A DNA stretch of 64,000 bases. Source: Bacillus sp. FJAT-29814 (GTDB lineage Bacteria; Bacillota; Bacilli; Bacillales; Cytobacillaceae). The stretch spans positions 672,138 to 736,137 of the forward strand of contig NZ_LMTJ01000005.1 in assembly GCF_001510715.1 (NCBI RefSeq), given 5' to 3'. Below the pieces are notes generated by a model. That model saw only the letters and a program-made list of their open reading frames with translations. It was not told the DNA's origin and ran no database searches. Positions 35,825-43,410 of this stretch are shown here, piece by piece; positions within the stretch are counted from its first letter, which is position 1, and the number at the start of each line of letters is the position of its first letter. The position numbers and the translations under genes are program-made.

Positions 35825-35866
35825 AGAGCCTTCATTCTATTCTTTTAGAATGGGAGCTTTTTAGTT
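35825..35866 (+). terminator. Terminator closing the hydrogenase island
   Basis: Imperfect stem AGCCTTCATTCTA / TAGAATGGGAGCT with loop TTCTTT, then TTTTTAGTTT. Confidence 0.8.
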
Positions 35867-35979
35867 TATAGCGGCAGGAGCACGGATTGTTATGCTTCTA
35901 ATATTTTTAAATAATGACATGTTTCAATCACCGCTAAAAACCTGTATAATACAAAGCAGTAAGGTAAGGATGTGAACAA

Positions 35980-36822
35980 ATGAGCAAAGTAAAAATTGTA
36001 ACCGATTCAACAATGGACATGCCAATGGAAATGATTGAGGAATTAGGGATTACAGTCGTGCCGTTGGCCATTACCATAAATGGAGAAACCTATTTGGATC
36101 GGGTGAATTTAGAACCGGTTGAATTTATTGAAATGATGGGCAGCTCAAAAGAATTGCCGAAAAGCTCACAGCCATCGGCAGGAGCATTCCTGGAAGTATA
36201 TGATCAACTCGGCCAGGAAGGCTATGAGGTTTTATCAATACATATGACTGGCAAGATGAGTGGCACCGTTCGGTCAGCGGAAAGTGCCGCACAAATGACC
36301 CAAGCGAAAGTAACCGTGATTGATTCGAAGTTCATTTCAAAAGCATTGGCTTTCCAGGTGAAAGAGGCTGCAGAAATGGCGAATCAGGGAAAAAGCTTAG
36401 AGGAAATTCTAGACCGTCTTGACATAGTAAGAAACAATACAAAGCTTTATATAATGGTAGATACACTGGAAAATATGGTTAAAGGTGGCCGGATTGGAAA
36501 GGGAAAGGCTTTAATAGGGTCATTACTAAATATTAAGCCAATCGCTTCTTTAGAGGGTGCGGAATATAATCCAGTTGCAAAAGTTCGCAGTCATTCTCAG
36601 GTTGTTAAATTTATGGCCAAGCAGTTTGCTGAGGACGTGAAAGACAAGACAATCCGTGGTGTTGGCATTGCCCATGCCGAGGCACAAGAACTTTCACAAA
36701 AAATAAAAGATAGTATTTATGAATTAACTGGTTTCCAGAACGTGGAAATTGATTATACAGGTCCAACTGTCAGTACCCATACAGGACCTGGAGCGCTGGC
36801 GTTAATGTATTATTTTGAATAA
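35980..36822 (+). CDS. degV: DegV-family fatty-acid-binding protein
   Basis: A 280-residue intact DegV (FakB type) that binds a fatty acid and presents it to a FakA-like kinase. Marks are KIVTDSTMDMPMEMIEELGI, SSQPSAGAFLEVYDQL, SIHMTGKMSGTVRSA, KGGRIGKGKALIGSLLNIKP and THTGPGALALMY. A possible SigA -10 TATAAT lies at about 35944-35949. By position, next to ypmQ, it corresponds to B. subtilis degV; the broken copy at 4247 is a paralogue. Confidence 0.94.
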   Translation: MSKVKIVTDSTMDMPMEMIEELGITVVPLAITINGETYLDRVNLEPVEFIEMMGSSKELPKSSQPSAGAFLEVYDQLGQEGYEVLSIHMTGKMSGTVRSAESAAQMTQAKVTVIDSKFISKALAFQVKEAAEMANQGKSLEEILDRLDIVRNNTKLYIMVDTLENMVKGGRIGKGKALIGSLLNIKPIASLEGAEYNPVAKVRSHSQVVKFMAKQFAEDVKDKTIRGVGIAHAEAQELSQKIKDSIYELTGFQNVEIDYTGPTVSTHTGPGALALMYYFE

Positions 36823-36856
36823 AAATGTGAAGGGTGGAGCCCCCGCTGGCCCCATC

Positions 36857-37747
36857 CTATTTTGCTTTTTCTAGTTCCTTGGTTGTTTCGGAAATCGTAT
36901 AACCTAGCCGATGCAAATGCTTCCGAATTCCGCTACGTTCCCAAGTTGTCATGATGGGATTCACCAACGCGGCTTTCGGATAAAAAATCCCGATTTTGGT
37001 CAGTTCTTCAAAATTTAGGCCCTGGCGGACATATCTATCAATTGTTTGGTCCCTCCGATCAATGATCGAAAGAAATGTTTCCAATGCTTCACGAAACTCC
37101 CGTTTGGAGAAGGTACCTTTTTGATGGCCTGTAATATAAGTGTCAGCATCAAGGCTTAACAGCCGTTTCCCCGAGGCAATAAAGTCCTCAATATTACCAT
37201 CTGTTCCGTTATACCATGGACCAAATGAGGTCATATCATAATCCCCCGCAAACACGACACCCAATTCGGGGAAATACGGGCAAGATAGTCCCGCTGTGTG
37301 TCCTGGTGTATGTAAAAACATGACTTTTACATCACCAAAGGTATACTCCGTTTCATATTCATAGGAACCGGAAATCTCATCAAGACTGTTTATCCATTCC
37401 CGCGGTAACGAATTTTTCCACACTTCCATACCTTGTTGGCCCCATTCTTGGTAAACACCATTTGCTTTAGCGATTCCCTCAACAGTCCGGGTGGTTTTGA
37501 ATTCAATCGGATTGAGGAGCTTCGTTGTATCCTTAAAGAGATGGTTATGCCGGGTATGGTCCGGGTGATAATGAGTATTTATGATTAATTCAACACCGTA
37601 GTTGTCACTTATGTCCAGTAATGAATTGACATCTGCACCAGTATCGATTAGCACCTTTTCTCCACAATCAATATATAAACTGCGGGAAAAGGGAACCTTG
37701 CTGTTATTTGGCCCCTCGACAATGACAATCGGGCCTATTCTATTCAT
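36857..37747 (-). CDS. MBL-fold metallo-hydrolase
   Basis: A 296-residue metallo-beta-lactamase-fold protein. The di-metal motif is NTHYHPDHTRHNHLF (His59, His61, Asp63, His64), with HTPGHTAGLSCPY and FAGDYDMTSFG supplying more ligands. The substrate is unknown; the family includes thioesterases and lactonases. GAGAGGTG sets the start at ATG 37747 (MNRIGPIV). An almost perfect FadR-type operator lies about 50 bases upstream, which suggests control by fatty acids. Confidence 0.87.
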   Translation of the reverse strand: MNRIGPIVIVEGPNNSKVPFSRSLYIDCGEKVLIDTGADVNSLLDISDNYGVELIINTHYHPDHTRHNHLFKDTTKLLNPIEFKTTRTVEGIAKANGVYQEWGQQGMEVWKNSLPREWINSLDEISGSYEYETEYTFGDVKVMFLHTPGHTAGLSCPYFPELGVVFAGDYDMTSFGPWYNGTDGNIEDFIASGKRLLSLDADTYITGHQKGTFSKREFREALETFLSIIDRRDQTIDRYVRQGLNFEELTKIGIFYPKAALVNPIMTTWERSGIRKHLHRLGYTISETTKELEKAK

Positions 37748-37798
37748 GTAATACACCTCTCAAGTAATTTCCGTTATCATTTCAAGTTTTTTCAAAAA

Positions 37799-37816
37799 TG
37801 AGTGAATACTCATTCA
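37799..37816. promoter_or_regulatory. FadR/TetR-type operator
   Basis: TGAGTGAATACTCATTCA is an 18-base near palindrome that matches the B. subtilis FadR consensus TGAATGAMTANTCATTCA (as I recall it) except at position 4. It lies in the divergent region between the MBL gene and ypmQ. Confidence 0.65.
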
Positions 37817-37949
37817 TAATACCATATATTTCGGGTCCATGAAATATTTTAATTATCCCGGGTCTTTAGCCCTTTTTCTTTCATCCTTGACCAATCTTTG
37901 TTACACTAGACACGAAAGTTGGTTAAGTATGTGGTTAAAGGGTGATTTT

Positions 37950-38525
37950 GTGAGACAAGGCTATGTAGTTATTTTATTATTATTTACTTTATTAGTTGCG
38001 GGGTGTGGTCAGAAAGAGATTCAGAATGCGGTGAATTGGCCAGTAGATGATTTTTCAGCTACCACTCAAGATAATAAGACAGTAGCACTTAAAGATTTAA
38101 AGGGGAAGATTTGGATCTCGGACTTTATTTTTACTAGCTGTGCCGATGTATGCCCGCCAATGACAGCAAACATGGCGAAGTTGCAGAAAATGGTCAAGGA
38201 TGAAGAGCTTGAAAATGTAGAGTTTGTTTCATTTACTGTCGACCCGACAGTTGATACACCGGAGCGCTTGAAAGAGTATGCGGGGAATTTTGGTGCGGAT
38301 TTTTCGAACTGGACATTGCTTACAGGGTATTCACAAGAATTCATTGAAGGGTATGCAAGAAAAAGCTTTAAAACGATAGTCAAAAAGCCGGAAAACGAGA
38401 GTCAGGTTATTCATCAAACGTATGTTTACTTGGTTGACCAGGATGGTAACATAAAAAAAACATATGACTTGTTTAAGAATGTCCCATATGATGAAATCAT
38501 TCATGATATTAAAGCACTACAATAG
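37950..38525 (+). CDS. ypmQ: SCO1/SenC copper chaperone lipoprotein (YpmQ)
   Basis: A 191-residue membrane-anchored thioredoxin-fold protein that delivers copper to the CuA site of cytochrome c oxidase. A lipoprotein signal ends at LLVAGC (Cys19). The copper site is the CxxxC in TSCADVCPP plus the His in SQVIHQTYVYL. AAAGGGTG directs the start to GTG 37950; in-frame ATG 37929 lies upstream. It heads the ypmQ-ypmR-ypmS group found in B. subtilis. Confidence 0.92.
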   Translation: MRQGYVVILLLFTLLVAGCGQKEIQNAVNWPVDDFSATTQDNKTVALKDLKGKIWISDFIFTSCADVCPPMTANMAKLQKMVKDEELENVEFVSFTVDPTVDTPERLKEYAGNFGADFSNWTLLTGYSQEFIEGYARKSFKTIVKKPENESQVIHQTYVYLVDQDGNIKKTYDLFKNVPYDEIIHDIKALQ

Positions 38526-38550
38526 ACCATTTAAACGGTCTATTTTTTTT
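38521..38550 (+). terminator. Terminator after ypmQ
   Basis: AATAGACC (38522-38529) and GGTCTATT form an 8-bp stem followed by T6. Confidence 0.88.
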
Positions 38551-38636
38551 GACAGGAATAGGATATAGTATAGATTTTTTTGAATCGCTCCTGGCATGTT
38601 ATAATAAAAATAGTTTAGAAGGAAGGTGAATATTGG

Positions 38637-39461
38637 ATGAAAAAGTTAATACCCCTTCTAATTCTCTCGACATTTTTCTTGGGCTCCTGCAGTGAACCGG
38701 ATTCTTGGGCATTACATCAAGTGAAGAGTGCTGCTGTTCCCGTTTTTGAACCAGTACCCGCGGATTTTATTCCACGAAAATTAACGGTTTTATCAACGGG
38801 CGATTCCTTAACACAGGGTATTGGTGATAGCACAGGGCATGGAGGTTATTTACCTTATTTAAAAACAATGCTTGAACAAGAAAAGGGAATCAAGGAAGTT
38901 GATTTTTATAATTACGGTGTGAAGGGAAACCGCACAACCCAGTTACTCAAGCGCCTGCAAACCCAAGAAATGAAGACACTCCTAAAACAAGCGGATTTGG
39001 TAATTCTTACGATTGGCGGTAACGATATTATGAAGGTTGTCAAAGACAATTTTGCCAATTTGGCGATTCCAGTATTCATGAACGAAAAGGAAGTTTATCG
39101 AAACCATCTGACTGATATTTTTGAAACCATTGTACAAGAAAATCCCAATGCTTCTATTGTTTTGGTGGGACTTTATAATCCCTTTTCAAAATGGTTCTCG
39201 AATATAAGAGAAATGGATCAAATCGTCTCTGAATGGAATAAGGCCGGTCAAGGCGTAGTCGCTAATTATCCCAATGCCTATTTTGTCGGAATCGAGGATT
39301 TATTTTTAAATCACGATGAAAATCTACTATATACCGATAATTTTCATCCCAATGATAAGGGCTATGAATACATTGCCCAGCGGTTGAATGAAGTAATGGA
39401 TGCACAAGTATTACCTGATTTAGACAAAAAGTCGTTTATGGTCAGTACAGAGGAGAATTAG
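38637..39461 (+). CDS. ypmR: SGNH/GDSL-family lipoprotein hydrolase (YpmR)
   Basis: A 274-residue extracytoplasmic lipoprotein (lipobox FLGSC, Cys18). SGNH esterase motifs are all visible: STGDSLTQGIG (Ser nucleophile), YGVKGNRT (Gly block), LTIGGNDI (Asn) and DNFHPNDKG (Asp/His). It probably deacylates lipids or cell-wall polymers outside the membrane; the substrate is unknown. AGAAGGAAGGTG precedes ATG 38637, and ypmS follows after 6 bases. Confidence 0.93.
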   Translation: MKKLIPLLILSTFFLGSCSEPDSWALHQVKSAAVPVFEPVPADFIPRKLTVLSTGDSLTQGIGDSTGHGGYLPYLKTMLEQEKGIKEVDFYNYGVKGNRTTQLLKRLQTQEMKTLLKQADLVILTIGGNDIMKVVKDNFANLAIPVFMNEKEVYRNHLTDIFETIVQENPNASIVLVGLYNPFSKWFSNIREMDQIVSEWNKAGQGVVANYPNAYFVGIEDLFLNHDENLLYTDNFHPNDKGYEYIAQRLNEVMDAQVLPDLDKKSFMVSTEEN

Positions 39462-39467
39462 AGGTTA

Positions 39468-40046
39468 ATGAAAAATAAATGGAAACTTGGATTCCTGATT
39501 TTGCTTGGAATCAACGTTTTGATAGCTATTATCATTTCTTCAATGATTTTGGCCACCGGTGAGGATAAACAAAATGAAAGTACCAAACCGCTTACAGGCG
39601 AGTATGTGTCCTTCCATGTGAATTCCAATAAGTATGATTTAAATCGGCTAATTAACCATTATTTACAGGAGGAAACCGGTGATTCCCCGATTAAATACCG
39701 GGTTTTATTAGGGGAAGAGGTTGAATTGTATGGAAAGATACCGGTCTTCAGTGAGGAGGTTAATCTTAAATTAACCTTTGAACCGGAAGCTTTAAACAAC
39801 GGTGACTTGGTGTTAAAGCAGAAGTCGATGTCAATTGGTAGTTTGCCGCTGCCAATATCCTATGTTTTGAAATTTATCGGTGATAACTATAAGCTTCCAA
39901 AAGGTGTAGACATCAGGCCGAATGATAAACAAATTTATGTTCATATGGGTCAGTTAAAGATAAAAAGCGATATGAAAATTAAGGTGGATAAATTTGATCT
40001 TAAAAAGGACCAGATTGGCTTTACTATTTTGGTTCCGATAAACTAG
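39468..40046 (+). CDS. ypmS: YpmS-family (DUF2140) membrane-anchored protein
   Basis: A 192-residue protein with one N-terminal TM (LGFLILLGINVLIAIIISSMI) and an extracellular beta-rich domain. It belongs to the DUF2140/YpmS family, function unknown, always found with ypmR. AGAGGTTA lies 6 bases before ATG 39468. Confidence 0.87.
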   Translation: MKNKWKLGFLILLGINVLIAIIISSMILATGEDKQNESTKPLTGEYVSFHVNSNKYDLNRLINHYLQEETGDSPIKYRVLLGEEVELYGKIPVFSEEVNLKLTFEPEALNNGDLVLKQKSMSIGSLPLPISYVLKFIGDNYKLPKGVDIRPNDKQIYVHMGQLKIKSDMKIKVDKFDLKKDQIGFTILVPIN

Positions 40047-40061
40047 GCAAACAATTTATTG

Positions 40062-40090
40062 TTTACATTTTTTAGTTGGCATCATATAAT
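40062..40090 (+). promoter_or_regulatory. SigA promoter of the rsgA-like leader
   Basis: TTTACA (40062-40067) and a perfect TATAAT (40085-40090) have the ideal 17-base spacer. Transcription would start near 40097. Confidence 0.8.
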
Positions 40091-40124
40091 AATCACAAAT
40101 ATGGTTGAAAGTGGGTGACGTGCA

Positions 40125-40196
40125 ATGTTAATTGAAATGATATTAATTGTTTCTAAATTGAATACAGTTTGCACAGCCCATCGAGGCTCCATTTAA
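40125..40196 (+). CDS. Putative 23-residue leader peptide
   Basis: An ATG at 40125 with GGGTGA 6 bases upstream opens a 23-codon frame (MLIEMILIVSKLN, then TVCTAHRGSI) ending at TAA 40196. It begins about 28 bases after the predicted transcript start. Its last eight codons contain the 5' arm of the antiterminator hairpin, the layout of a translated attenuator leader. Confidence 0.5.
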   Translation: MLIEMILIVSKLNTVCTAHRGSI

Positions 40197-40275
40197 GGGG
40201 AGTTCTGACCATTTTTATTCCTTTATGCAATGAATTGGAACCATGGGCTGTGTCTGCCTATGGTTTTTTATTTTA
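40172..40275 (+). promoter_or_regulatory. Transcription attenuator: mutually exclusive antiterminator and terminator
   Basis: CACAGCCCAT (40172-40181) is perfectly complementary to ATGGGCTGTG (40243-40252), and GGCTCCA (40185-40191) nearly matches TGGAACC (40236-40242). That 3' arm overlaps the ascending arm of an intrinsic terminator: AACCATGGGC (40239-40248), 7-base loop, GCCTATGGTT (40256-40265), TTTTATTTT. Only one structure can form at a time. Confidence 0.72.
40239..40275 (+). terminator. Intrinsic terminator within the rsgA-like leader
   Basis: A 10-bp stem with one G-U wobble, 7-base loop and T-rich tract, 23 bases before the TTG start of the GTPase gene. It can be disrupted by the upstream antiterminator. 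Confidence 0.85.
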
Positions 40276-40297
40276 ATAATTGCTGGAGGAATAAACA

Positions 40298-41359
40298 TTG
40301 AATTTATTAACAATTGGTTTAACTGATCAGATTAAAACACATTTTGAAACATTGAAGACCGAAGAAAGCATGATAATTGGCCGAGTGGCACTAGAGCATA
40401 AACGAATGTACCGAATTTGGACAGAGCAAGGGGAAATGCTTGCCGAGGTATCCGGAAAATTCAGCTTCCAGGCGCAAGGCAGAGAGGACTTTCCTGCTGT
40501 AGGCGACTGGGTCGTGGTGAAACCGAGGGTTGCTGAAGGAAAAGGTACCATTACGGCCGTACTGCCTAGGCAAAGCAAGTTTTCAAGAAAAATGGCGGGG
40601 AATACGACGGAAGAACAAATTGTTGCGGCAAATGTCGATACCGTCTTTTTGGTCAACTCTTTAAATGAGGATTTAAATTTACGCCGAATCGAGCGCTATC
40701 TTTTGTTGGCTTGGGAAAGCGGCGCCAACCCGGTGATCGTATTAAGCAAGGCTGACTTATCTCCCAATGTATTGGAAAAAATAACAGAAGTGGAAACGGT
40801 AACCTTTGGCGGCGTACCGATTATTCCAGTTAGCGCGGAACTTGGCGAGGGGCTCGAAGGTTTGGAACCTTATCTGCAGCCTGGGAAAACAGTTGCCTTA
40901 CTGGGTTCCTCAGGGGTTGGGAAGTCTACTTTAACGAACTGTTTGCTGGGGCAAGAAAAGCAATTGGTACAGGAAATTCGCCAAGCCGATGATAAGGGCC
41001 GTCATACGACAACACACCGGGAAATGATTATGCTCTCTAATGGCTGTATTTTAATCGATACACCGGGGATGCGTGAACTTCAGTTATGGGAAAGTCCCGA
41101 CGGGCTGTCAGAGACTTTTTCAGAAATTGAGGAATTGGCATCATCGTGCAAATATCGTGACTGTGGGCATCATGATGAACCGGGCTGTGCGGTTATAGGG
41201 GCAATTAGAGAGGGACAGCTTTCTCCCGAGCGACTGACCAGCTACCATAAGCTTCAAAAGGAGCTGGCATATCTTGAGCGAAAATCCGATAAACGGGCGC
41301 AGACTGAAGAAAAACGGCGCTGGAAAAATATTACGAAGCAGGTCAGGTCGAAAAAGTAA
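40298..41359 (+). CDS. RsgA-type circularly permuted ribosome-assembly GTPase (second-copy class)
   Basis: A 353-residue GTPase of the RsgA/YloQ family that acts on the 30S subunit. The permuted order is clear: OB-like N-domain, G4 IVLSKADLS, G1 LGSSGVGKSTLTN, G3 IDTPGMREL, then the zinc site CKYRDCGHHDEPGC. GGAGGA at 40285-40290 sets a TTG start at 40298. It is about 50 residues longer than typical YloQ at the N-terminus, like the extra RsgA copies of some bacilli. The canonical copy is probably elsewhere, next to prpC-prkC; that is inference. Expression appears to be controlled by the attenuator in front. Confidence 0.9.
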   Translation: MNLLTIGLTDQIKTHFETLKTEESMIIGRVALEHKRMYRIWTEQGEMLAEVSGKFSFQAQGREDFPAVGDWVVVKPRVAEGKGTITAVLPRQSKFSRKMAGNTTEEQIVAANVDTVFLVNSLNEDLNLRRIERYLLLAWESGANPVIVLSKADLSPNVLEKITEVETVTFGGVPIIPVSAELGEGLEGLEPYLQPGKTVALLGSSGVGKSTLTNCLLGQEKQLVQEIRQADDKGRHTTTHREMIMLSNGCILIDTPGMRELQLWESPDGLSETFSEIEELASSCKYRDCGHHDEPGCAVIGAIREGQLSPERLTSYHKLQKELAYLERKSDKRAQTEEKRRWKNITKQVRSKK

Positions 41360-41369
41360 GATAATCGAT

Positions 41370-41400
41370 TGAAGCTGAACCATCCGGTTCGGCTTTTTCT
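41370..41400 (+). terminator. Terminator after the rsgA-like gene
   Basis: AAGCTGAACC (41372-41381) and GGTTCGGCTT pair (one G-T), then TTTCT. Confidence 0.82.
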
Positions 41401-41483
41401 ATGGTTTCAAACCGAAAATTTTCTTTTTGTTGCTCCATTTTGTATACTCATATTAATATGATTCTAATATAAGTGGGGTGGAA

Positions 41484-42026
41484 ATGTTGGAAAAATCGAA
41501 CCAACTGGCAACGTTTGCCGGCGGCTGTTTCTGGTGCATGGTGAAGCCGTTCGATGAACAGCCAGGAATTATCAATGTTGTCTCGGGTTATACCGGCGGA
41601 ACAGTAGAAAACCCGACCTATCAGCAAGTTTGTACGGACACGACCGGGCATTATGAAGCAGTGCAAATAACCTTTGACCCGGAAGTTTTTCCTTACGAAA
41701 AACTGCTGGAATTATTTTGGCAGCAAATTGACCCGACAGACACAGGCGGTCAATTTTATGACCGAGGCCAGTCTTATCAAACCGCTATTTTTTACCATAA
41801 TGACGAACAAAAACGATTGGCCGAGGAATCTAGAGAAGCGCTCGCAGCAAGCGGCCGGTTTAATAAGCCAATTGTGACGCCGATACTGGGGGCCAAAACG
41901 TTTTATCCGGCAGAAGAGTATCACCAGCATTACTATAAGAAAAATCCGGCTCACTATGAACGATACCATATTGGTTCCGGACGTGCCGGATTTATTCAAC
42001 AGCACTGGGGGGAGCAGAAAAAATGA
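41484..42026 (+). CDS. msrA: Peptide methionine-S-sulfoxide reductase MsrA
   Basis: A 180-residue MsrA that repairs methionine-S-sulfoxide. The catalytic motif is [14 protein letters not shown], and the substrate site includes [22 protein letters not shown] sets ATG 41484 rather than the GTG at 41478. The stop overlaps msrB by 4 bases. Confidence 0.96.
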   Translation: MLEKSNQLATFAGGCFWCMVKPFDEQPGIINVVSGYTGGTVENPTYQQVCTDTTGHYEAVQITFDPEVFPYEKLLELFWQQIDPTDTGGQFYDRGQSYQTAIFYHNDEQKRLAEESREALAASGRFNKPIVTPILGAKTFYPAEEYHQHYYKKNPAHYERYHIGSGRAGFIQQHWGEQKK

Positions 42027-42460
42027 AAAGAGATGTAGAGCAGTTAAAAAAAGAACTAACACCAATGCAGTTTGAGGTAACGCAAAATAATGGCACCGAG
42101 CCGCCATTTCGCAATGAATATTGGAATGAGATCCGTGATGGCATCTATGTAGACATTGTCTCAGGTAAGCCATTGTTCAGTTCGCTCGATAAATTTGATG
42201 CCGGCTGCGGCTGGCCGAGCTTCACGAAGCCAATTGAAGAAGCTGAGATATTGGAAAAATCCGATCACAGTCATTTCATGATTCGTACCGAAGTGAGAAG
42301 CAAATCAGCCGATTCCCATTTGGGCCACGTTTTTGATGACGGCCCCGAACCGACTGGACTGCGATATTGCATCAACTCCGCAGCATTGCGATTCATCCCA
42401 AAGGAAGATCTTGAAAAAGAAGGATACGGGGAATATATAAAACTGTTCGATCAAAAGTAA
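42023..42460 (+). CDS. msrB: Peptide methionine-R-sulfoxide reductase MsrB
   Basis: A 145-residue MsrB that repairs methionine-R-sulfoxide. It has [19 protein letters not shown] and the catalytic Cys in [12 protein letters not shown]. The CxxC zinc pairs of some MsrB proteins are absent, as in B. subtilis. It is coupled to msrA by ATGA overlap. Confidence 0.96.
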   Translation: MKRDVEQLKKELTPMQFEVTQNNGTEPPFRNEYWNEIRDGIYVDIVSGKPLFSSLDKFDAGCGWPSFTKPIEEAEILEKSDHSHFMIRTEVRSKSADSHLGHVFDDGPEPTGLRYCINSAALRFIPKEDLEKEGYGEYIKLFDQK

Positions 42461-42485
42461 AAAAGCCGCGTAATTGCGGCTTTAA
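42461..42485. terminator. Bidirectional terminator between msrB and the DUF502 gene
   Basis: AAAGCCGC (42462-42469) and GCGGCTTT form a stem with A and T runs on the two sides. Confidence 0.85.
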
Positions 42486-43075
42486 CTTTTTTCCTTCTGC
42501 TTTCCACTCGATGTCATCCCGCCCGATAGGATGAATTTCATCGCATCTTCAGGCTTTACATCAATAATTTCCACTTGCTCTTTCGGAATCAGAAAGGTGA
42601 ATCCTGCCACCTGAAAGGTTTGCTGGACATAAACCGCAACATGGTCTTTTAATGGGCTATAAAATTCCTCCAGCGCCTCTGAGGTAATAAAGCCGATGCT
42701 TCGCATTTCAGTCCCCGGAATCACCACCAAAGCAACCTTCGAAAAAGATTTCTTCTCCCCAAGAAAGGATTGGATTGTGTCTTTTATGACAGAATAAATC
42801 GTTTTGACCACAGGGATTTTATCCAGTAGCCGGTCAATCAGTTTAATCATTTTTCCGGTCAAATATTTGGTAGACAGCCAGCCTAATAATGTAATCAAAA
42901 TGAAAGTGGTTAATAGGCCAATCCCCGGAATGTAATCTTCCCTTAAATAAGGCCGCAATGAATCACCCAAGATTCCGTCCAGAAATAAAAATGTTTTATA
43001 AATTACGTAGATGACCAGTATGATGGGGACAATGGTCAAAATCCCGTTAATAAAGCTTTTAATGATTGATTTCAT
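42482..43075 (-). CDS. DUF502 family membrane protein
   Basis: A 197-residue membrane protein with two TM segments (IINGILTIVPIILVIYVIYK-type and GLLTTFILITLLGWLS) and the family region VKTIYSVIKDTIQSFLGEKKSFSKVALVVIPGTEMRSIGF shown here in parts. DUF502 function is unknown. The ribosome site GGTGGAG sets ATG 43075 (MKSIIKSFING); an upstream in-frame ATG at 43111 would add 12 polar residues. It is convergent with msrB. Confidence 0.85.
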   Translation of the reverse strand: MKSIIKSFINGILTIVPIILVIYVIYKTFLFLDGILGDSLRPYLREDYIPGIGLLTTFILITLLGWLSTKYLTGKMIKLIDRLLDKIPVVKTIYSVIKDTIQSFLGEKKSFSKVALVVIPGTEMRSIGFITSEALEEFYSPLKDHVAVYVQQTFQVAGFTFLIPKEQVEIIDVKPEDAMKFILSGGMTSSGKQKEKS

Positions 43076-43192
43076 TTTTTCTCCACCGCCAGTTTTATCA
43101 TTGTCTTTCATAATATAGGCGTATGCACATACAGGTCAAGTACCTACTACATAAAGTAACCATGAACAGAAACAAAGGAGGAGTGACTGCAA

Positions 43193-43363
43193 ATGTATGG
43201 TGGATATGGATATGGTTTTGACGGCTGCTGCGGCGGCGCGGTAGGTGGCTACGGGTACGGCGGTGGCTTTGGCGGCGGATTCGGATTTGGATTTGGTGGT
43301 TTTGCGCTGATTGTTGTCCTGTTTATTCTTCTTATCATTATCGGTGCAAGCTGGGTAGTTTAA
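43193..43363 (+). CDS. YjcZ-like Gly/Tyr-rich sporulation membrane peptide
   Basis: A 56-residue peptide with AAGGAGGAG upstream of ATG 43193. The first half is Gly/Tyr/Phe-rich ([18 protein letters not shown], then [14 protein letters not shown]). The second half is a hydrophobic TM helix ([19 protein letters not shown]). This is the pattern of the YjcZ/sporulation small-protein family, many of which associate with the spore coat or membrane. Confidence 0.85.
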   Translation: MYGGYGYGFDGCCGGAVGGYGYGGGFGGGFGFGFGGFALIVVLFILLIIIGASWVV

Positions 43364-43368
43364 AAATG

Positions 43369-43403
43369 AAAACGGCTGATTCTGTAATGAGTCGGCCGTT
43401 TTT
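43369..43403. terminator. Bidirectional terminator
   Basis: AAAACGGCTGATTC and GAGTCGGCCGTTTT form a stem between the YjcZ-like gene and the convergent Ktr gene. Confidence 0.85.
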
Positions 43404-43410
43404 CATGCTC

